DNA of 64,000 nt from Brachybacterium sp. YJGR34. Lineage in GTDB: Bacteria > Actinomycetota > Actinomycetes > Actinomycetales > Dermabacteraceae. This document shows, piece by piece, positions 1 to 7,314 of the stretch; position 1 is the first letter of the stretch; each line of letters opens with the position of its first letter. Under the pieces are notes generated by a model. The model saw nothing but the letters and a program-made list of their open reading frames with translations, was not told the origin of the DNA and ran no database searches. Position numbers and translations under genes: made by a program. Where the stretch lies: contig NZ_PNFB01000003.1 in assembly GCF_003347015.1 (NCBI RefSeq), positions 1 to 64,000 on the forward strand. Reading direction: 5' to 3'.

Positions 1-126
1 CGCATTCGCACCCTTCACATACGTCGCATGATGCTTCGAGTGATGCAGCTCCATGATCCGGCCCGAGATCGAGGGATCCAGCGCCCCGTAGTCGTAATCG
101 AGATCCGGAAGCGTGTAGTCCGCCAT
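1..126 (-). CDS. sodA: Superoxide dismutase (Fe/Mn family), N-terminal fragment
   Basis: The first 42 codons of a gene that runs off the left edge. The peptide begins [20 protein letters not shown] and continues to [14 protein letters not shown]. This is the classic Fe/Mn-SOD amino terminus, with the LPxLxYxYxALxPxIS opening and the HHxKHHxTYV helix whose first histidine is a metal ligand. The enzyme dismutates superoxide to peroxide and oxygen in the cytoplasm. The start is fixed by an AAAGGA ribosome site about 8 bases upstream of the ATG. The promoter upstream has the 19-bp spacing typical of SoxR/MerR activation, so the adjacent SoxR-like regulator probably controls this gene. The metal (Mn or Fe) cannot be told from this fragment. 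Confidence 0.93.
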   Translation of the reverse strand, partial: MADYTLPDLDYDYGALDPSISGRIMELHHSKHHATYVKGANA

Positions 127-156
127 GATCAGTCCTTTCGTGAGATCGATGGCTCA

Positions 157-187
157 ACCCTAAGACTTCGAGCGCGCTTGAGGTCAA
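157..187 (-). promoter_or_regulatory. SoxR-type promoter of sodA
   Basis: On the minus strand, TTGACC (187-182) and TAGGGT (162-157) are separated by exactly 19 bp. A 22-bp imperfect dyad (164-185, halves close to CCTCAAG/CTTGAGG) fills the spacer. Over-long 19-bp spacers with a dyad are the hallmark of MerR/SoxR-activated promoters. The predicted transcript starts about 25 bases before the sodA ATG. Confidence 0.65.
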
Positions 188-241
188 CCGGGTCCGTCAT
201 CGGTGGACACCTCGGTCCGGAGCGTCCGTCGGCTCCGCACC

Positions 242-715
242 TCAGAGCTCGTCCGCCCCCGGGAGATCCTGCAGGCGCCGCGGCCCGGCGCCGGTCTCGG
301 CGAGGGCGTCGTCCGGGTTCAGCAAGGCACAGGCCTTCAGGGAGAGGCAGCCGCAGCCGATGCAGCCGGTCAGCTCGTTCTCGAGCCGCTCGATCGCGCG
401 CCGCCGCTCCTCCAGCCGCCGCTTCCACCGGCGGGAGGCGCGCTGCCAGTCGTCGTGGGAGGGTGTGCTCTCCATCGGGACGTCCCCGAAGGCCTCCTTG
501 ACGTCCCGCAGCGGCATGCCGAGGCGCTTGGCGACGGAGATCAGGGAGACCCGGCGCAGCATGTGGCGGGGGTAGCGGCGCTGATTGCCGACCGTGCGCA
601 CCGAGCCCACCAGGCCCAGCTGCTCGTAATAGCGCAGGGCGGAGGGGGCCACGCCGGTGCGCCGGCTCATCTCCCCGATCGTCAGCAGCTCCTCGGGCTC
701 GTGCACGGCGTTCAC
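242..715 (-). CDS. soxR: SoxR-like redox-sensing MerR-family regulator
   Basis: A 157-residue MerR-family protein. An N-terminal winged helix (LTIGEMSRRTGVAPSALRYY, about residues 11-30) is followed by a long dimerisation helix (about 90-115). A cysteine cluster CIGCGCLSLKAC follows, with C118, C121, C123 and C129 in the CX2CXCX5C spacing that holds the [2Fe-2S] cluster of SoxR. SoxR senses redox-cycling compounds or superoxide stress by cluster oxidation and untwists promoters with 19-bp spacers. The GTG start at 715 follows a GGGAG site; a second in-frame GTG lies three codons in. It is divergent from the ferredoxin gene, with a near-perfect SoxR box between them, and a second box lies before sodA. 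The small local regulon is inferred from these sites. Confidence 0.88.
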   Translation of the reverse strand: MNAVHEPEELLTIGEMSRRTGVAPSALRYYEQLGLVGSVRTVGNQRRYPRHMLRRVSLISVAKRLGMPLRDVKEAFGDVPMESTPSHDDWQRASRRWKRRLEERRRAIERLENELTGCIGCGCLSLKACALLNPDDALAETGAGPRRLQDLPGADEL

Positions 716-741
716 AGTTCGACTCCCGGCGTCGTCATCGC

Positions 742-772
742 TTGACCTCAAGTGCACTTGAGATCCTACGCT
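742..772 (+). promoter_or_regulatory. SoxR box and 19-bp-spacer promoter of the ferredoxin gene
   Basis: TTGACC (742-747), a 19-bp spacer, then TACGCT (767-772). The spacer carries the palindrome CTCAAGTGCACTTGAG (748-763), very close to the E. coli soxS operator core. The site lies between the divergent SoxR-like gene and the ferredoxin gene and probably serves both. Transcription should start near 779. Confidence 0.72.
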
Positions 773-802
773 CCTGGCAGAACCCGATCGGAAGGACGCC
801 CC

Positions 803-1132
803 GTGACCTATGTGATCGCACTGCCGTGCGTGGACGTGAAGGACCGCGCCTGCGTCGACGAATGCCCCGTGGACTGCATCTACGAGGGCGACCGGATGCT
901 GTACATCCAGCCGGACGAGTGCGTGGACTGCGGCGCCTGCGAGCCGGTGTGCCCGGTCGAGGCGATCTTCTACGAGGACGACACCCCGGACCAGTGGGCG
1001 GACTACTACAAGGCCAACGTCGAGTTCTTCGACGACCTCGGGGCGCCGGGCGGCGCCGCGAAGATGGGCGTGATCGAGAAGGACCACCCGCTCGTCGCCG
1101 CCCTGCCCCCGCAGCCCAACCCGCTGGAGTGA
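803..1132 (+). CDS. fdxA: 7Fe ferredoxin (FdxA family)
   Basis: A 109-residue ferredoxin closely resembling actinobacterial FdxA. Cysteines C9, C17, C21 and C25 in the first half and C40, C43, C46 and C50 in the second (CVDCGACEPVCP) give the [3Fe-4S]/[4Fe-4S] pattern. The family adds a C-terminal arm of about 50 residues, present here (DQWADYYKANVEFFDDLG). It is a soluble low-potential electron carrier. The GTG start at 803 has a GGAAGGA ribosome site and yields the family-typical TYVIALPCVD opening; the upstream ATG in the same frame lies inside the promoter. The SoxR-type promoter implies induction under redox stress. Its electron partner is not encoded nearby. Confidence 0.93.
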   Translation: MTYVIALPCVDVKDRACVDECPVDCIYEGDRMLYIQPDECVDCGACEPVCPVEAIFYEDDTPDQWADYYKANVEFFDDLGAPGGAAKMGVIEKDHPLVAALPPQPNPLE

Positions 1133-1189
1133 GCCGCCGCCGCGGTGCACCCTTGACCGATGCCGGGTCGGGGGCGTTCGCTGGTCGCC

Positions 1190-1519
1190 ATGAGCACACC
1201 CTCCGTCCCTGAGCCCGTCGCCTCCTTCATTGAGGCCGTCAACCGTCATGACCAGGCAGGATTCCTCGGCGCCTTCACGGCCGACGGGGTCGTCGACGAC
1301 TGGGGCCGGGAGTTCACGGACCCTGCCGCGATCACCACCTGGAGCGACCGGGAGTTCCTCGGCGCCCAGGGCGTCCTCACGCCGGAGGAGGTCACGGTGG
1401 ACGGCGACCGCATCACCGTCGTCGGCGACTGGCGCAGCACCCACGCCAACGGCCGCAGCTCCTTCGCCTTCGACGTGGTCGGCGACCGGATCGCCCGGAT
1501 GACCATCCGCGAGGGCTGA
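1190..1519 (+). CDS. SnoaL/NTF2-like small protein
   Basis: A 109-residue protein with the NTF2/SnoaL layout: an N-terminal helix (FIEAVNRHDQAGFLGAF), the conserved TADGVVDDWGREF turn and four beta strands ending GDRIARMTI. The fold is used by ketosteroid isomerase-like enzymes and by many non-catalytic ligand-binding proteins. No function can be assigned. The start was chosen at ATG 1190; an in-frame ATG at 1160 would add ten residues. Neither has a clear ribosome site, so translation may be weak or from a leaderless message. It is convergent with the sensor kinase gene that follows, 13 bases away. Confidence 0.7.
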   Translation: MSTPSVPEPVASFIEAVNRHDQAGFLGAFTADGVVDDWGREFTDPAAITTWSDREFLGAQGVLTPEEVTVDGDRITVVGDWRSTHANGRSSFAFDVVGDRIARMTIREG

Positions 1520-1532
1520 GCCGCCTTCGCCC

Positions 1533-2639
1533 TCAGGGCTCCGGCGTGAACGGCAGCCTGAGGTGGAGCCGCCCGCCGCCGTCGGGCCCGGCCTCCAGGA
1601 CCAGCGTCCCGCCGCGCGCCTCCGCCCGGGCGCGGTGGCGGGCCAGCCCGGAGAGCACGGGCGCCCCGGGGCCCGGTCCGCTCCCGTCGTCGTCGACGAC
1701 GAGGTCGAGGATCCAGGGCGGGTCCGGGGCCGGCTCGACCTCGGCGCGCACGACGACGCGCGCGGCCCCGCCGTGCTTGAGCGCGTTGGTGACGGCCTCC
1801 TCGACCGTGTAGACCACCACCAGCCGGTCCAGCAGCGGCAGCAGTGCGCGATGGGCGTCCACGTGCGCCTGCATTCGGGGGCCGAGCTCCACGGTGGCGG
1901 CCACGCTCGTGGGCAGGCGGTCCAGCAGCGCACGGATCGCCTGGTAGGTGCCCAGATCGGCCCCCGAGGGGAAGAGGCTGTGGCTGAGCGATCGCACGTG
2001 CTCCTCCCGCAGCTCGTCGAGGTCCTCCGCCCACCCGCGCAGCTCCCCCGCCCGCGCGCTCCCTTCCTCGGCCTCCGACGCGGCCTGCTCGAGACCGCTG
2101 GCGATGACGACCAGGCGGTGCTGCACGGTGCCGTGGAGCCGGTCCGCGACCATCCGGCGCACCCGCAGCTCCTCGTCCTCGAGCTCGGCGACCGCCCGGC
2201 GCGCCGTGCGCTCCTCGGCCTCGCGCCGCTCCCGCTCGCGGTCCTCCCGCTCCAGCAGCGCGGCGACCAGGAACCCGGCTCCGAGCGCGACGGAGTACCC
2301 GAGCATCCCCGTGGCCCAGACGGCCACCCCGCCCGGAGCGCCCGGCTCGACGGTGGTGGCCGGCAGCAGCAGCGCCGCGCGCACGAGCGCCTGGATCGCC
2401 GCCAGCGCCGGGGCGAGCACGAGGCGCCACCTCCAGGAGCGCACCCGCATCGCCAGCAGCATCACGGCCGCGACCAGCACGAGCCCGACCACGAGCGTCA
2501 CCCCGCCCACCCACCACATCAGGGCGGCGGCAGACCAGGCGGTGCTCCACTCGGTGGCCTGCTCTGCCACGAGGAGAGCGAAGGCGGCCACGTTGAGCGT
2601 CGCGACCAGGGCCGCGATCGGTGCCCGATGCCCCCTCAT
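1533..2639 (-). CDS. Membrane sensor histidine kinase (NarL-system type)
   Basis: A 368-residue kinase with four predicted membrane spans in residues 8-128 and a charged coiled coil at about 130-160. A dimerisation/phosphoacceptor motif DRLHGTVQHRL places the likely phospho-histidine at H169. A C-terminal HATPase domain has an N box (EEAVTNALKHGG) and a glycine-rich lid (GSGPGPGAPVLSGLARHRAR). The first phosphoacceptor box deviates from the usual LHDxxQH form by having glycine after the histidine. It has almost no extracellular loop, so it probably senses a membrane or intracellular cue. Its ATG overlaps the response regulator stop (ATGA), so the two are translationally coupled. The pair is divergent from the SipW operon and is its most likely regulator. 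Confidence 0.85.
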   Translation of the reverse strand: MRGHRAPIAALVATLNVAAFALLVAEQATEWSTAWSAAALMWWVGGVTLVVGLVLVAAVMLLAMRVRSWRWRLVLAPALAAIQALVRAALLLPATTVEPGAPGGVAVWATGMLGYSVALGAGFLVAALLEREDRERERREAEERTARRAVAELEDEELRVRRMVADRLHGTVQHRLVVIASGLEQAASEAEEGSARAGELRGWAEDLDELREEHVRSLSHSLFPSGADLGTYQAIRALLDRLPTSVAATVELGPRMQAHVDAHRALLPLLDRLVVVYTVEEAVTNALKHGGAARVVVRAEVEPAPDPPWILDLVVDDDGSGPGPGAPVLSGLARHRARAEARGGTLVLEAGPDGGGRLHLRLPFTPEP

Positions 2640-3325
2640 CGCTGCCAGGTGCGGCCGGTCTGCTCGAGGAAGGTCAGCACCGCGCGCACCCGGCGGTTCG
2701 CCCCCTCGCCGTCCACATCCAGCCGGCGGTAGATCGACAGCAGGTGGCTCTCGACGGAACGCACCGAGAGGTGCAGCCGGTCGGCGACCGCCTCGTTCGA
2801 GAGCCCCTCGGCGACCAGGCGCAGCACCTGGAACTGCGCGCTGGTCAGCCCCGCGACGGGAGTGCCGGCGCGCGGCCGGGACCGCTGGACGAGCGAGGGG
2901 TCGATGACCACATCGCCGTCGGCGGTCGCCGCGATCGCGCCCAGCAGCACGTCCCGGGTGAAGGTGGAGCGCTTGGAGAGATAGCTCCACGGCTCGCTGA
3001 CCTGGTCCTGGACGGAGAGGAACAGTCCCATCACGTCGAGGCTGGACAGCAGCAGGACGGCCAGGCGCGGATCCGCCCGCTGCAGCTCGAGCCCCAGGGC
3101 GATGCCGTTGCCGTCCCCGAGGTTCACGTCGAGCAGGGCCACGTCCGTGCTGCGCGGGGCGATCGCCAGGCGCGCGGCGGCGGCGCCGTCGAGCTCGTGG
3201 ACCACGCGCATGGTCGGGGCCTCGTCGATCGTGCGCACCAGCATCGAGCGCATCAGCGCCTCGTCCTCGACGACGCTCACACGCAGGGGGCGCGGCCTCG
3301 CCCGGCCGTCGACCCTGCTGTGCAT
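2636..3325 (-). CDS. NarL/FixJ-family response regulator
   Basis: A 229-residue response regulator. The receiver domain contains the acidic pair (VVEDEALM), the phospho-acceptor D66 in VALLDVNLGDGNG and a lysine at KRSTF. A C-terminal LuxR-type helix-turn-helix (LTSAQFQVLRLVAEGLSNEAVADRL...SVRSVESHLLSIYRRL) binds DNA. The start at 3325 has a strong GGAGAGGA site; an upstream in-frame ATG at 3349 is less well placed. The gene leads a two-gene operon with the kinase. It lies back to back with the SipW-substrate operon across a 137-bp gap containing inverted repeats that could be its operators. Confidence 0.9.
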   Translation of the reverse strand: MHSRVDGRARPRPLRVSVVEDEALMRSMLVRTIDEAPTMRVVHELDGAAAARLAIAPRSTDVALLDVNLGDGNGIALGLELQRADPRLAVLLLSSLDVMGLFLSVQDQVSEPWSYLSKRSTFTRDVLLGAIAATADGDVVIDPSLVQRSRPRAGTPVAGLTSAQFQVLRLVAEGLSNEAVADRLHLSVRSVESHLLSIYRRLDVDGEGANRRVRAVLTFLEQTGRTWQR

Positions 3326-3415
3326 CGCGCGTCCTCTCCGAGCCACCACGGCTGTTCATGCGTGCTTCCACGCAGGGTCCCGTCCCGAGGCGGTCTCCCG
3401 GTCGTTCCATTGTGG

Positions 3416-3436
3416 TGCCAGCTCCACCGGCTGGCA
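3416..3436. promoter_or_regulatory. Inverted repeat upstream of the SipW operon
   Basis: A perfect 7-bp inverted repeat TGCCAGC/GCTGGCA with a 7-bp spacer lies 27 bp before the first SipW-substrate gene. A second one (TGCGTG-CTTC-CACGCA, 3359-3374) lies further upstream. Either could bind the divergently encoded LuxR-type response regulator. This is inference only. Confidence 0.35.
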
Positions 3437-3462
3437 AAGACACCGCAGCGATGGAGGATCCC

Positions 3463-4059
3463 ATGACCACCGACACCACCAAGAAGAGCCCGAGGCGACG
3501 CCGGCTCCTCGCCCTCACCGCCGGAGGCCTCGTCCTCGGCATCAGCGGGATGGTCACCCTCGCCTCGTGGACGGACACCGAGGTCGCCGAGGGAAGCTTC
3601 GCGGCCGGCACGTTCGCCCTCGAGTCGAGCACCGACGGAGAGACCTTCTCCGACACCACGCCCCCGGCCGAGGCCCTGAGCCTGTCCTTCGACCCCCTGG
3701 CCCAGAACCTCTCGCCCACGGACTCCGCCTCCGCGGTCTACGCGATCCGCCTCGACCAGTCCTCGAGCAACGCGGCGACCGTGGACGGCGCCGTGACCGC
3801 GAGCGGCAGCGCGGCCGACAACCTCGACTACACGATCGAGCAGGTCAGCGACATCGACGCCACCGAGACCATCGGCACCCTGGTCAGCGGGGAGTCGGTC
3901 GCCGCCGGCACCTCCCACGCGGATCTCTTCACGCTCGACGAGCTCAGCGACGTCGTCTACCTCAAGGTGACCGTCTCCGCCGACGCCGATCTGGGCCAGG
4001 GCGAGACGGCGGACGTGACCTGGACGCTGACCGGCACCTCGGGCGCCGGCCTGTCGTGA
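3463..4059 (+). CDS. SipW-dependent-type exported protein (CalY/TasA-like), first copy
   Basis: A 198-residue protein. The basic N-terminus (KKSPRRRRLLALTAGG) and hydrophobic stretch run into ASWTDTEVAEGSFAAGTF. This is the SipW-cognate signal type: a long hydrophobic segment, a small-residue cleavage zone, then a W-x-D-x-E motif. The mature part is acidic, lacks cysteine and is beta-rich, as in the TasA/CalY fibre proteins of Bacillus. A GGAGG site six bases before the ATG fixes the start. Its stop overlaps the GTG of the next, related gene. The role as an extracellular fibre or coat subunit is inferred from signal type and operon partners; overall identity to TasA cannot be judged here. Confidence 0.75.
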   Translation: MTTDTTKKSPRRRRLLALTAGGLVLGISGMVTLASWTDTEVAEGSFAAGTFALESSTDGETFSDTTPPAEALSLSFDPLAQNLSPTDSASAVYAIRLDQSSSNAATVDGAVTASGSAADNLDYTIEQVSDIDATETIGTLVSGESVAAGTSHADLFTLDELSDVVYLKVTVSADADLGQGETADVTWTLTGTSGAGLS

Positions 4060-4697
4060 CCGGGCGCCGCGGCGCCCGGGCGCTGGGCCTCCTCGCGGGA
4101 GGCCTGGCACTCGGCGTGGCCGGCTCGCTGACCGTCGCCTCGTGGCAGGATTCCGAGGCGGCGGCCACCACCTTCGTGGCCGGCACCTTCGAGACCCAGT
4201 CCCAGGGTGCCGGCGGCGACTGGGCGCATCACGCCCCGGGCTCCGCGGCGAGCCTGTCCGCGGACCTCAGCGACCTCGCCCCGGGCGGCACCTGGGACGC
4301 CCCGACCGCCGGCGCATCCCACTACGGGGCGCTGAACGTGCGCACCGCACGGGGCAGCACGCGCGGCGGCGAGGTGCTCCTGGAAGGGGTCACCGCCGAA
4401 GGCGCCCTCGCGGACGCCGTCGAGTACCGGGTGGTGGCCCGCAGTGCCTCCTCGGCACCGTGCACCGCCGCGGACTTCGGTCCCGACGCCCGCTACCTCG
4501 CCGGCGGGCCGGACTCCTACGTCGACCTCGGCGCACCGCTCGACGCGACCAGCGCGGAGGTGGGCGCCGACGGCGCGGACCCCCTCGGGCTGTGCCTGGA
4601 CCTGCGCGCGGCCGCCCCGACCACCGGGGCGACCGGCGCGGAGGTGCAGGGCACCAGCGCCCGGATCGACCTGACCCTCACCGTCACCCAGCTCTGA
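4056..4697 (+). CDS. SipW-dependent-type exported protein, second copy
   Basis: A 213-residue paralogue in signal architecture. RRGARALGLLAGGLALGVAG leads to VASWQDSEAAATTFVAGTF, which aligns with the first copy's ASWTDTEVAEGSFAAGTF. The mature region is richer in glycine and alanine and contains two cysteines (in SAPCTAADF and LGLCLDL) that could form a disulfide; the first copy has none. The GTG start overlaps the previous stop (GTGA), giving translational coupling. Ten bases separate its stop from the signal peptidase start. It probably forms part of the same extracellular structure. Confidence 0.72.
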   Translation: MTGRRGARALGLLAGGLALGVAGSLTVASWQDSEAAATTFVAGTFETQSQGAGGDWAHHAPGSAASLSADLSDLAPGGTWDAPTAGASHYGALNVRTARGSTRGGEVLLEGVTAEGALADAVEYRVVARSASSAPCTAADFGPDARYLAGGPDSYVDLGAPLDATSAEVGADGADPLGLCLDLRAAAPTTGATGAEVQGTSARIDLTLTVTQL

Positions 4698-4707
4698 GGA
4701 GACCCCG

Positions 4708-5271
4708 ATGACCGTCACCGCCCCCGCCCTCCCCGCCGCGCCGGCAGCCCGTCGGCGCCCCCGGCACCGCACCGCCCTGCGTCTGCTGGGCGATCTGCTG
4801 CTCGCCGCCGCGGCCGCCCTGGGCCTGCTGTGCATGGTCCTCGCCCTGCTCACGGGGGTCTTCGGGTTCCGCGTGATGCTCTTCAGCTCCGGGTCGATGG
4901 AGCCCTCGATCCCCGTGGGCTCCGCCGCACTGGTCGCCCCGACCGCGGCGGCCGACGTGGAGGTCGGGGACGTCGTCACCGTGGACCGCGCAGCGGGAGA
5001 GCTGCCCGTCACCCACCGCGTGGTGGCCGTGGAGGGCGCCGACGACCCGGCGCAGCGGCTCCTGACCCTGCGCGGGGACGCCAATGCGCAGAACGATCCC
5101 ACCCGCTATCTCGTGGACGAGGTGGGACGGGTGGTCGTCTCCGCCCCCGGCGTCGCGCCGCTGGTCGCCTCGGCCGGGACTTCCCGGGTCCTCGCCCCGC
5201 TGGGGGTCGTGGCGGCCGGCTGCGTGGTCTGGGCCCTGTGGCCCCGCGGCGGCACCGGGAGCCGGGAATGA
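4708..5271 (+). CDS. SipW-like (ER-type) signal peptidase I
   Basis: A 187-residue membrane peptidase. There is one N-terminal span (about 27-52), the catalytic serine S63 in SSGSMEPSIPVG, then H103 in VTHRVV in the place where ordinary bacterial type I peptidases carry lysine. RGDANAQND supplies the conserved aspartate, and a second span lies near the C-terminus. A Ser-His catalytic pair is the signature of the archaeal/ER-like SipW class, which in Bacillus processes TasA and TapA. Here it sits among three genes with SipW-type signals, which are its obvious substrates. It has a good GAGGAGA ribosome site, and its stop overlaps the next ATG (ATGA). Confidence 0.88.
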   Translation: MTVTAPALPAAPAARRRPRHRTALRLLGDLLLAAAAALGLLCMVLALLTGVFGFRVMLFSSGSMEPSIPVGSAALVAPTAAADVEVGDVVTVDRAAGELPVTHRVVAVEGADDPAQRLLTLRGDANAQNDPTRYLVDEVGRVVVSAPGVAPLVASAGTSRVLAPLGVVAAGCVVWALWPRGGTGSRE

Positions 5272-6242
5272 GCACCGTGCGGCGGATGATCGCACTGCTG
5301 GGCCTCGCCCTCGCGCTGCTCCTCGGGGTGCCCGCACTCTCCCACGCGGAGGGGCCGCAGCAGGTGGTCCGCGGCCAGCACCTCGAGCTGTTCGCGGAGG
5401 GGCTCGAGGGCGCCCATGCCCTCACCCCCGGCGCCACCGCGCGCTGGGCGGTGCGGGTGGCGGCGCCGGAGGTCGAGGAGGGCACCATCCACCGGGAGCT
5501 GATCGTGGACGGGGACCTGGCCGCCTGGGTGCAGGTCTCGGTCGCGTCCTGCACCCAGCGCCCCGCGGCGAGCTGCGCCGGGAACCGGCCGCTGGTCGCG
5601 GAGCACACCCCGGAGGCCGGCGCGGCCATCGACCTCGGGCAGCAGGACGCGCGCGCCGAGGACTGGCTGCTGGTGCGGATCACCCTCGATGAGGACGCGC
5701 CTCCGGCCGCCCAGGGTCTCTCGGGATCGCTGCGCCTGGTGGCGCACGGCGCCGGGGAGCAGATCTCCGTCGCCCCCGAGGAGGAGGGGCCGGGCACCGA
5801 GGACGGCGGGCCGGGCACCGGCGGTCCCACGTCTCCCGCGGACCCGGACGGCGACTCCTCGGATCCCGCGGGCTCGGACGGCGACTCGGCGAGACCCGCG
5901 GACCCGGGCACCGGCTCGGACACGGGCACGGCGGGCACGGGCTCGTCGGCCGACGGCGACACGGGCTCCGGGACCTCCGGGGCAGGGGGCTCGAGCGGAT
6001 CGTCGTCGGCCCCCGCGGGCGACGCCACCTCCGTCGCGACCGTGCGACCCGTCACGAGCTCCGCCACCGGCGGGAGCTCCGCCGAGGGCGGTCTCCTGGG
6101 CCGCCTCGCCGCGACCGGCACCGACCCGCGTCTCCTCCTGCTCGCCGCCCTCGCGGCGCTGCTGCTGGGAGCCGCGCTCCGCGCCCGCCGCGAGCCGGCA
6201 CGGGCCGGCACCACCGCACACCGAGGAAGGAGCCGATCATGA
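5268..6242 (+). CDS. LAxTG-anchored surface protein of the SipW operon
   Basis: A 324-residue secreted protein. A conventional signal peptide (MIALLGLALALLLGVPALSHA) precedes a folded domain of about 140 residues with two cysteines. A long Ser/Gly/Asp/Thr-rich linker follows, then LAATG, a hydrophobic span (LLLLAALAALLLGAAL) and a basic tail. LAxTG is the recognition sequence of class E sortases in high-GC Gram-positives, so the protein is predicted to be covalently linked to peptidoglycan. No sortase is encoded in this window. It overlaps both neighbours by ATGA junctions, so it is part of the same translational unit. By position it could be the wall anchor for the SipW-processed subunits, as TapA is for TasA. 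Confidence 0.72.
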   Translation: MSTVRRMIALLGLALALLLGVPALSHAEGPQQVVRGQHLELFAEGLEGAHALTPGATARWAVRVAAPEVEEGTIHRELIVDGDLAAWVQVSVASCTQRPAASCAGNRPLVAEHTPEAGAAIDLGQQDARAEDWLLVRITLDEDAPPAAQGLSGSLRLVAHGAGEQISVAPEEEGPGTEDGGPGTGGPTSPADPDGDSSDPAGSDGDSARPADPGTGSDTGTAGTGSSADGDTGSGTSGAGGSSGSSSAPAGDATSVATVRPVTSSATGGSSAEGGLLGRLAATGTDPRLLLLAALAALLLGAALRARREPARAGTTAHRGRSRS

Positions 6243-6784
6243 GGACCACCGAGACCGCACCGCGGGGGCTGCGCGGCCGAGCGGCCCTAGCCGCTTCGCT
6301 GCTGCTGGCCCTCGTGCTGGGCGCCTCGGCCGTGCCGACGCAGCCGACCGACGCCGCCTGGATCTCCGAGGAGGCCGGCACGCTGACGGCGACGGCGGGG
6401 TCCGTGGCCGCCCCGGACACCACCTGCACCGGGCGGAGCGCCGCTCCCAACCTGCTGACCCTCACCCCGCCGGACGAGGGCCTCGAGGTCACCGCCTACC
6501 GGGTGACCGTCCTGGTCCAGGACGGGGACGGCACGGTCCCCGGCGGCTGGCAGAGCGGCACCACCAGCGAGGGATACCCGCTGCTGCCGGCGAACACGCC
6601 CACCGTCGTGCCCGCCTCGACCACCGCCGTCGCCTGGGGGATCTCCGGGGATTGGAACAACGAATGGAAGGGCATCGTGACGGTCGAGGCGCTGGGCCCG
6701 GGCGGGTGGAGCTCGCAGAGCGTGCAGCACGACTGGACCATCGGCTTCGATTGGCTCGGCATCGGCTACGGCACCTGCACCTGA
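6239..6784 (+). CDS. Exported protein, third SipW-type substrate
   Basis: A 181-residue protein. A hydrophobic segment (AALAASLLLALVLGASAV) is followed by DAAWISEEAGTLTATAGSV, matching the W-x(2)-E and A-G-T/S pattern seen after the signal regions of the two earlier copies. The mature part contains two cysteines (DTTCTG near the start, YGTCT at the end) that could tie the chain ends together, plus Trp-rich beta-like segments. Its ATG overlaps the previous stop. It is the last gene of the operon; the convergent VOC gene ends 23 bases on. I recognise no enzymatic motif. A minor or capping subunit of the extracellular structure is one possibility. Confidence 0.65.
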   Translation: MRTTETAPRGLRGRAALAASLLLALVLGASAVPTQPTDAAWISEEAGTLTATAGSVAAPDTTCTGRSAAPNLLTLTPPDEGLEVTAYRVTVLVQDGDGTVPGGWQSGTTSEGYPLLPANTPTVVPASTTAVAWGISGDWNNEWKGIVTVEALGPGGWSSQSVQHDWTIGFDWLGIGYGTCT

Positions 6785-6806
6785 CGCAGTGCCGGGAGGT
6801 GCACGC

Positions 6807-7283
6807 TCAGCCCCGGGCGGCGGCCTCCAGCCGCTCCACGTCGAGCTTCTGCTGGGTGAGCATCTCCGCCGTGACGGCGGCGGCCTGCGGGCCGGCCAGC
6901 AGGTCGTAGAGCTGCTGCGGGATCACCTGCCAGGAGACGCCGAAGCGGTCCCGGCACCAGCCGCATTGGGATTCCTGCCCGCCGTCCGCGATCAGCGCAT
7001 CCCAGAGGCGGTCCAGCTCCTCCTGGCTGCCGACGGTCACCTCGATCGAGGCCGCCTCGGTCTGCGGGAACATCGGGCCGCCGTTGAGGAGGACGTAGGG
7101 CACCCCGGCCAGCTCGATCTCGACCGTGAGCGATTCCCCCGCGGGCGGCGAGCCCGGGGAGTTGTCCGTGGGTGTGTAGGGCATCGACCCCACGATCCGG
7201 GAGTCCGGGAGCAGAGAAGTGTAGAACGCGGCGGCCTCGTCCACCCGGCCGTCGAACCAGAGGCATGTGCGGATCCGTGTCAT
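6807..7283 (-). CDS. VOC-family (PhnB/glyoxalase-like) protein
   Basis: A 158-residue protein of the PhnB/3-demethylubiquinone-methyltransferase-like branch of the VOC superfamily. It starts MTRIRTCLWFDGRVDEAAAFYTSLLPDS and contains the GGPMFPQTEAASIEV strand and the diagnostic CGWCRDRFGVSWQVIP block. Family members bind a metal or small ligand in a cup formed by paired beta-alpha-beta-beta-beta units, and many have no known substrate. It lies 31 bases downstream of the AHSA1 gene on the same strand, so the two are probably cotranscribed, a frequent pairing in actinobacteria. Confidence 0.85.
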   Translation of the reverse strand: MTRIRTCLWFDGRVDEAAAFYTSLLPDSRIVGSMPYTPTDNSPGSPPAGESLTVEIELAGVPYVLLNGGPMFPQTEAASIEVTVGSQEELDRLWDALIADGGQESQCGWCRDRFGVSWQVIPQQLYDLLAGPQAAAVTAEMLTQQKLDVERLEAAARG

Positions 7284-7314
7284 GGAGTCAGCGTGCGCCT
7301 GCGGGGGCGCCGGG

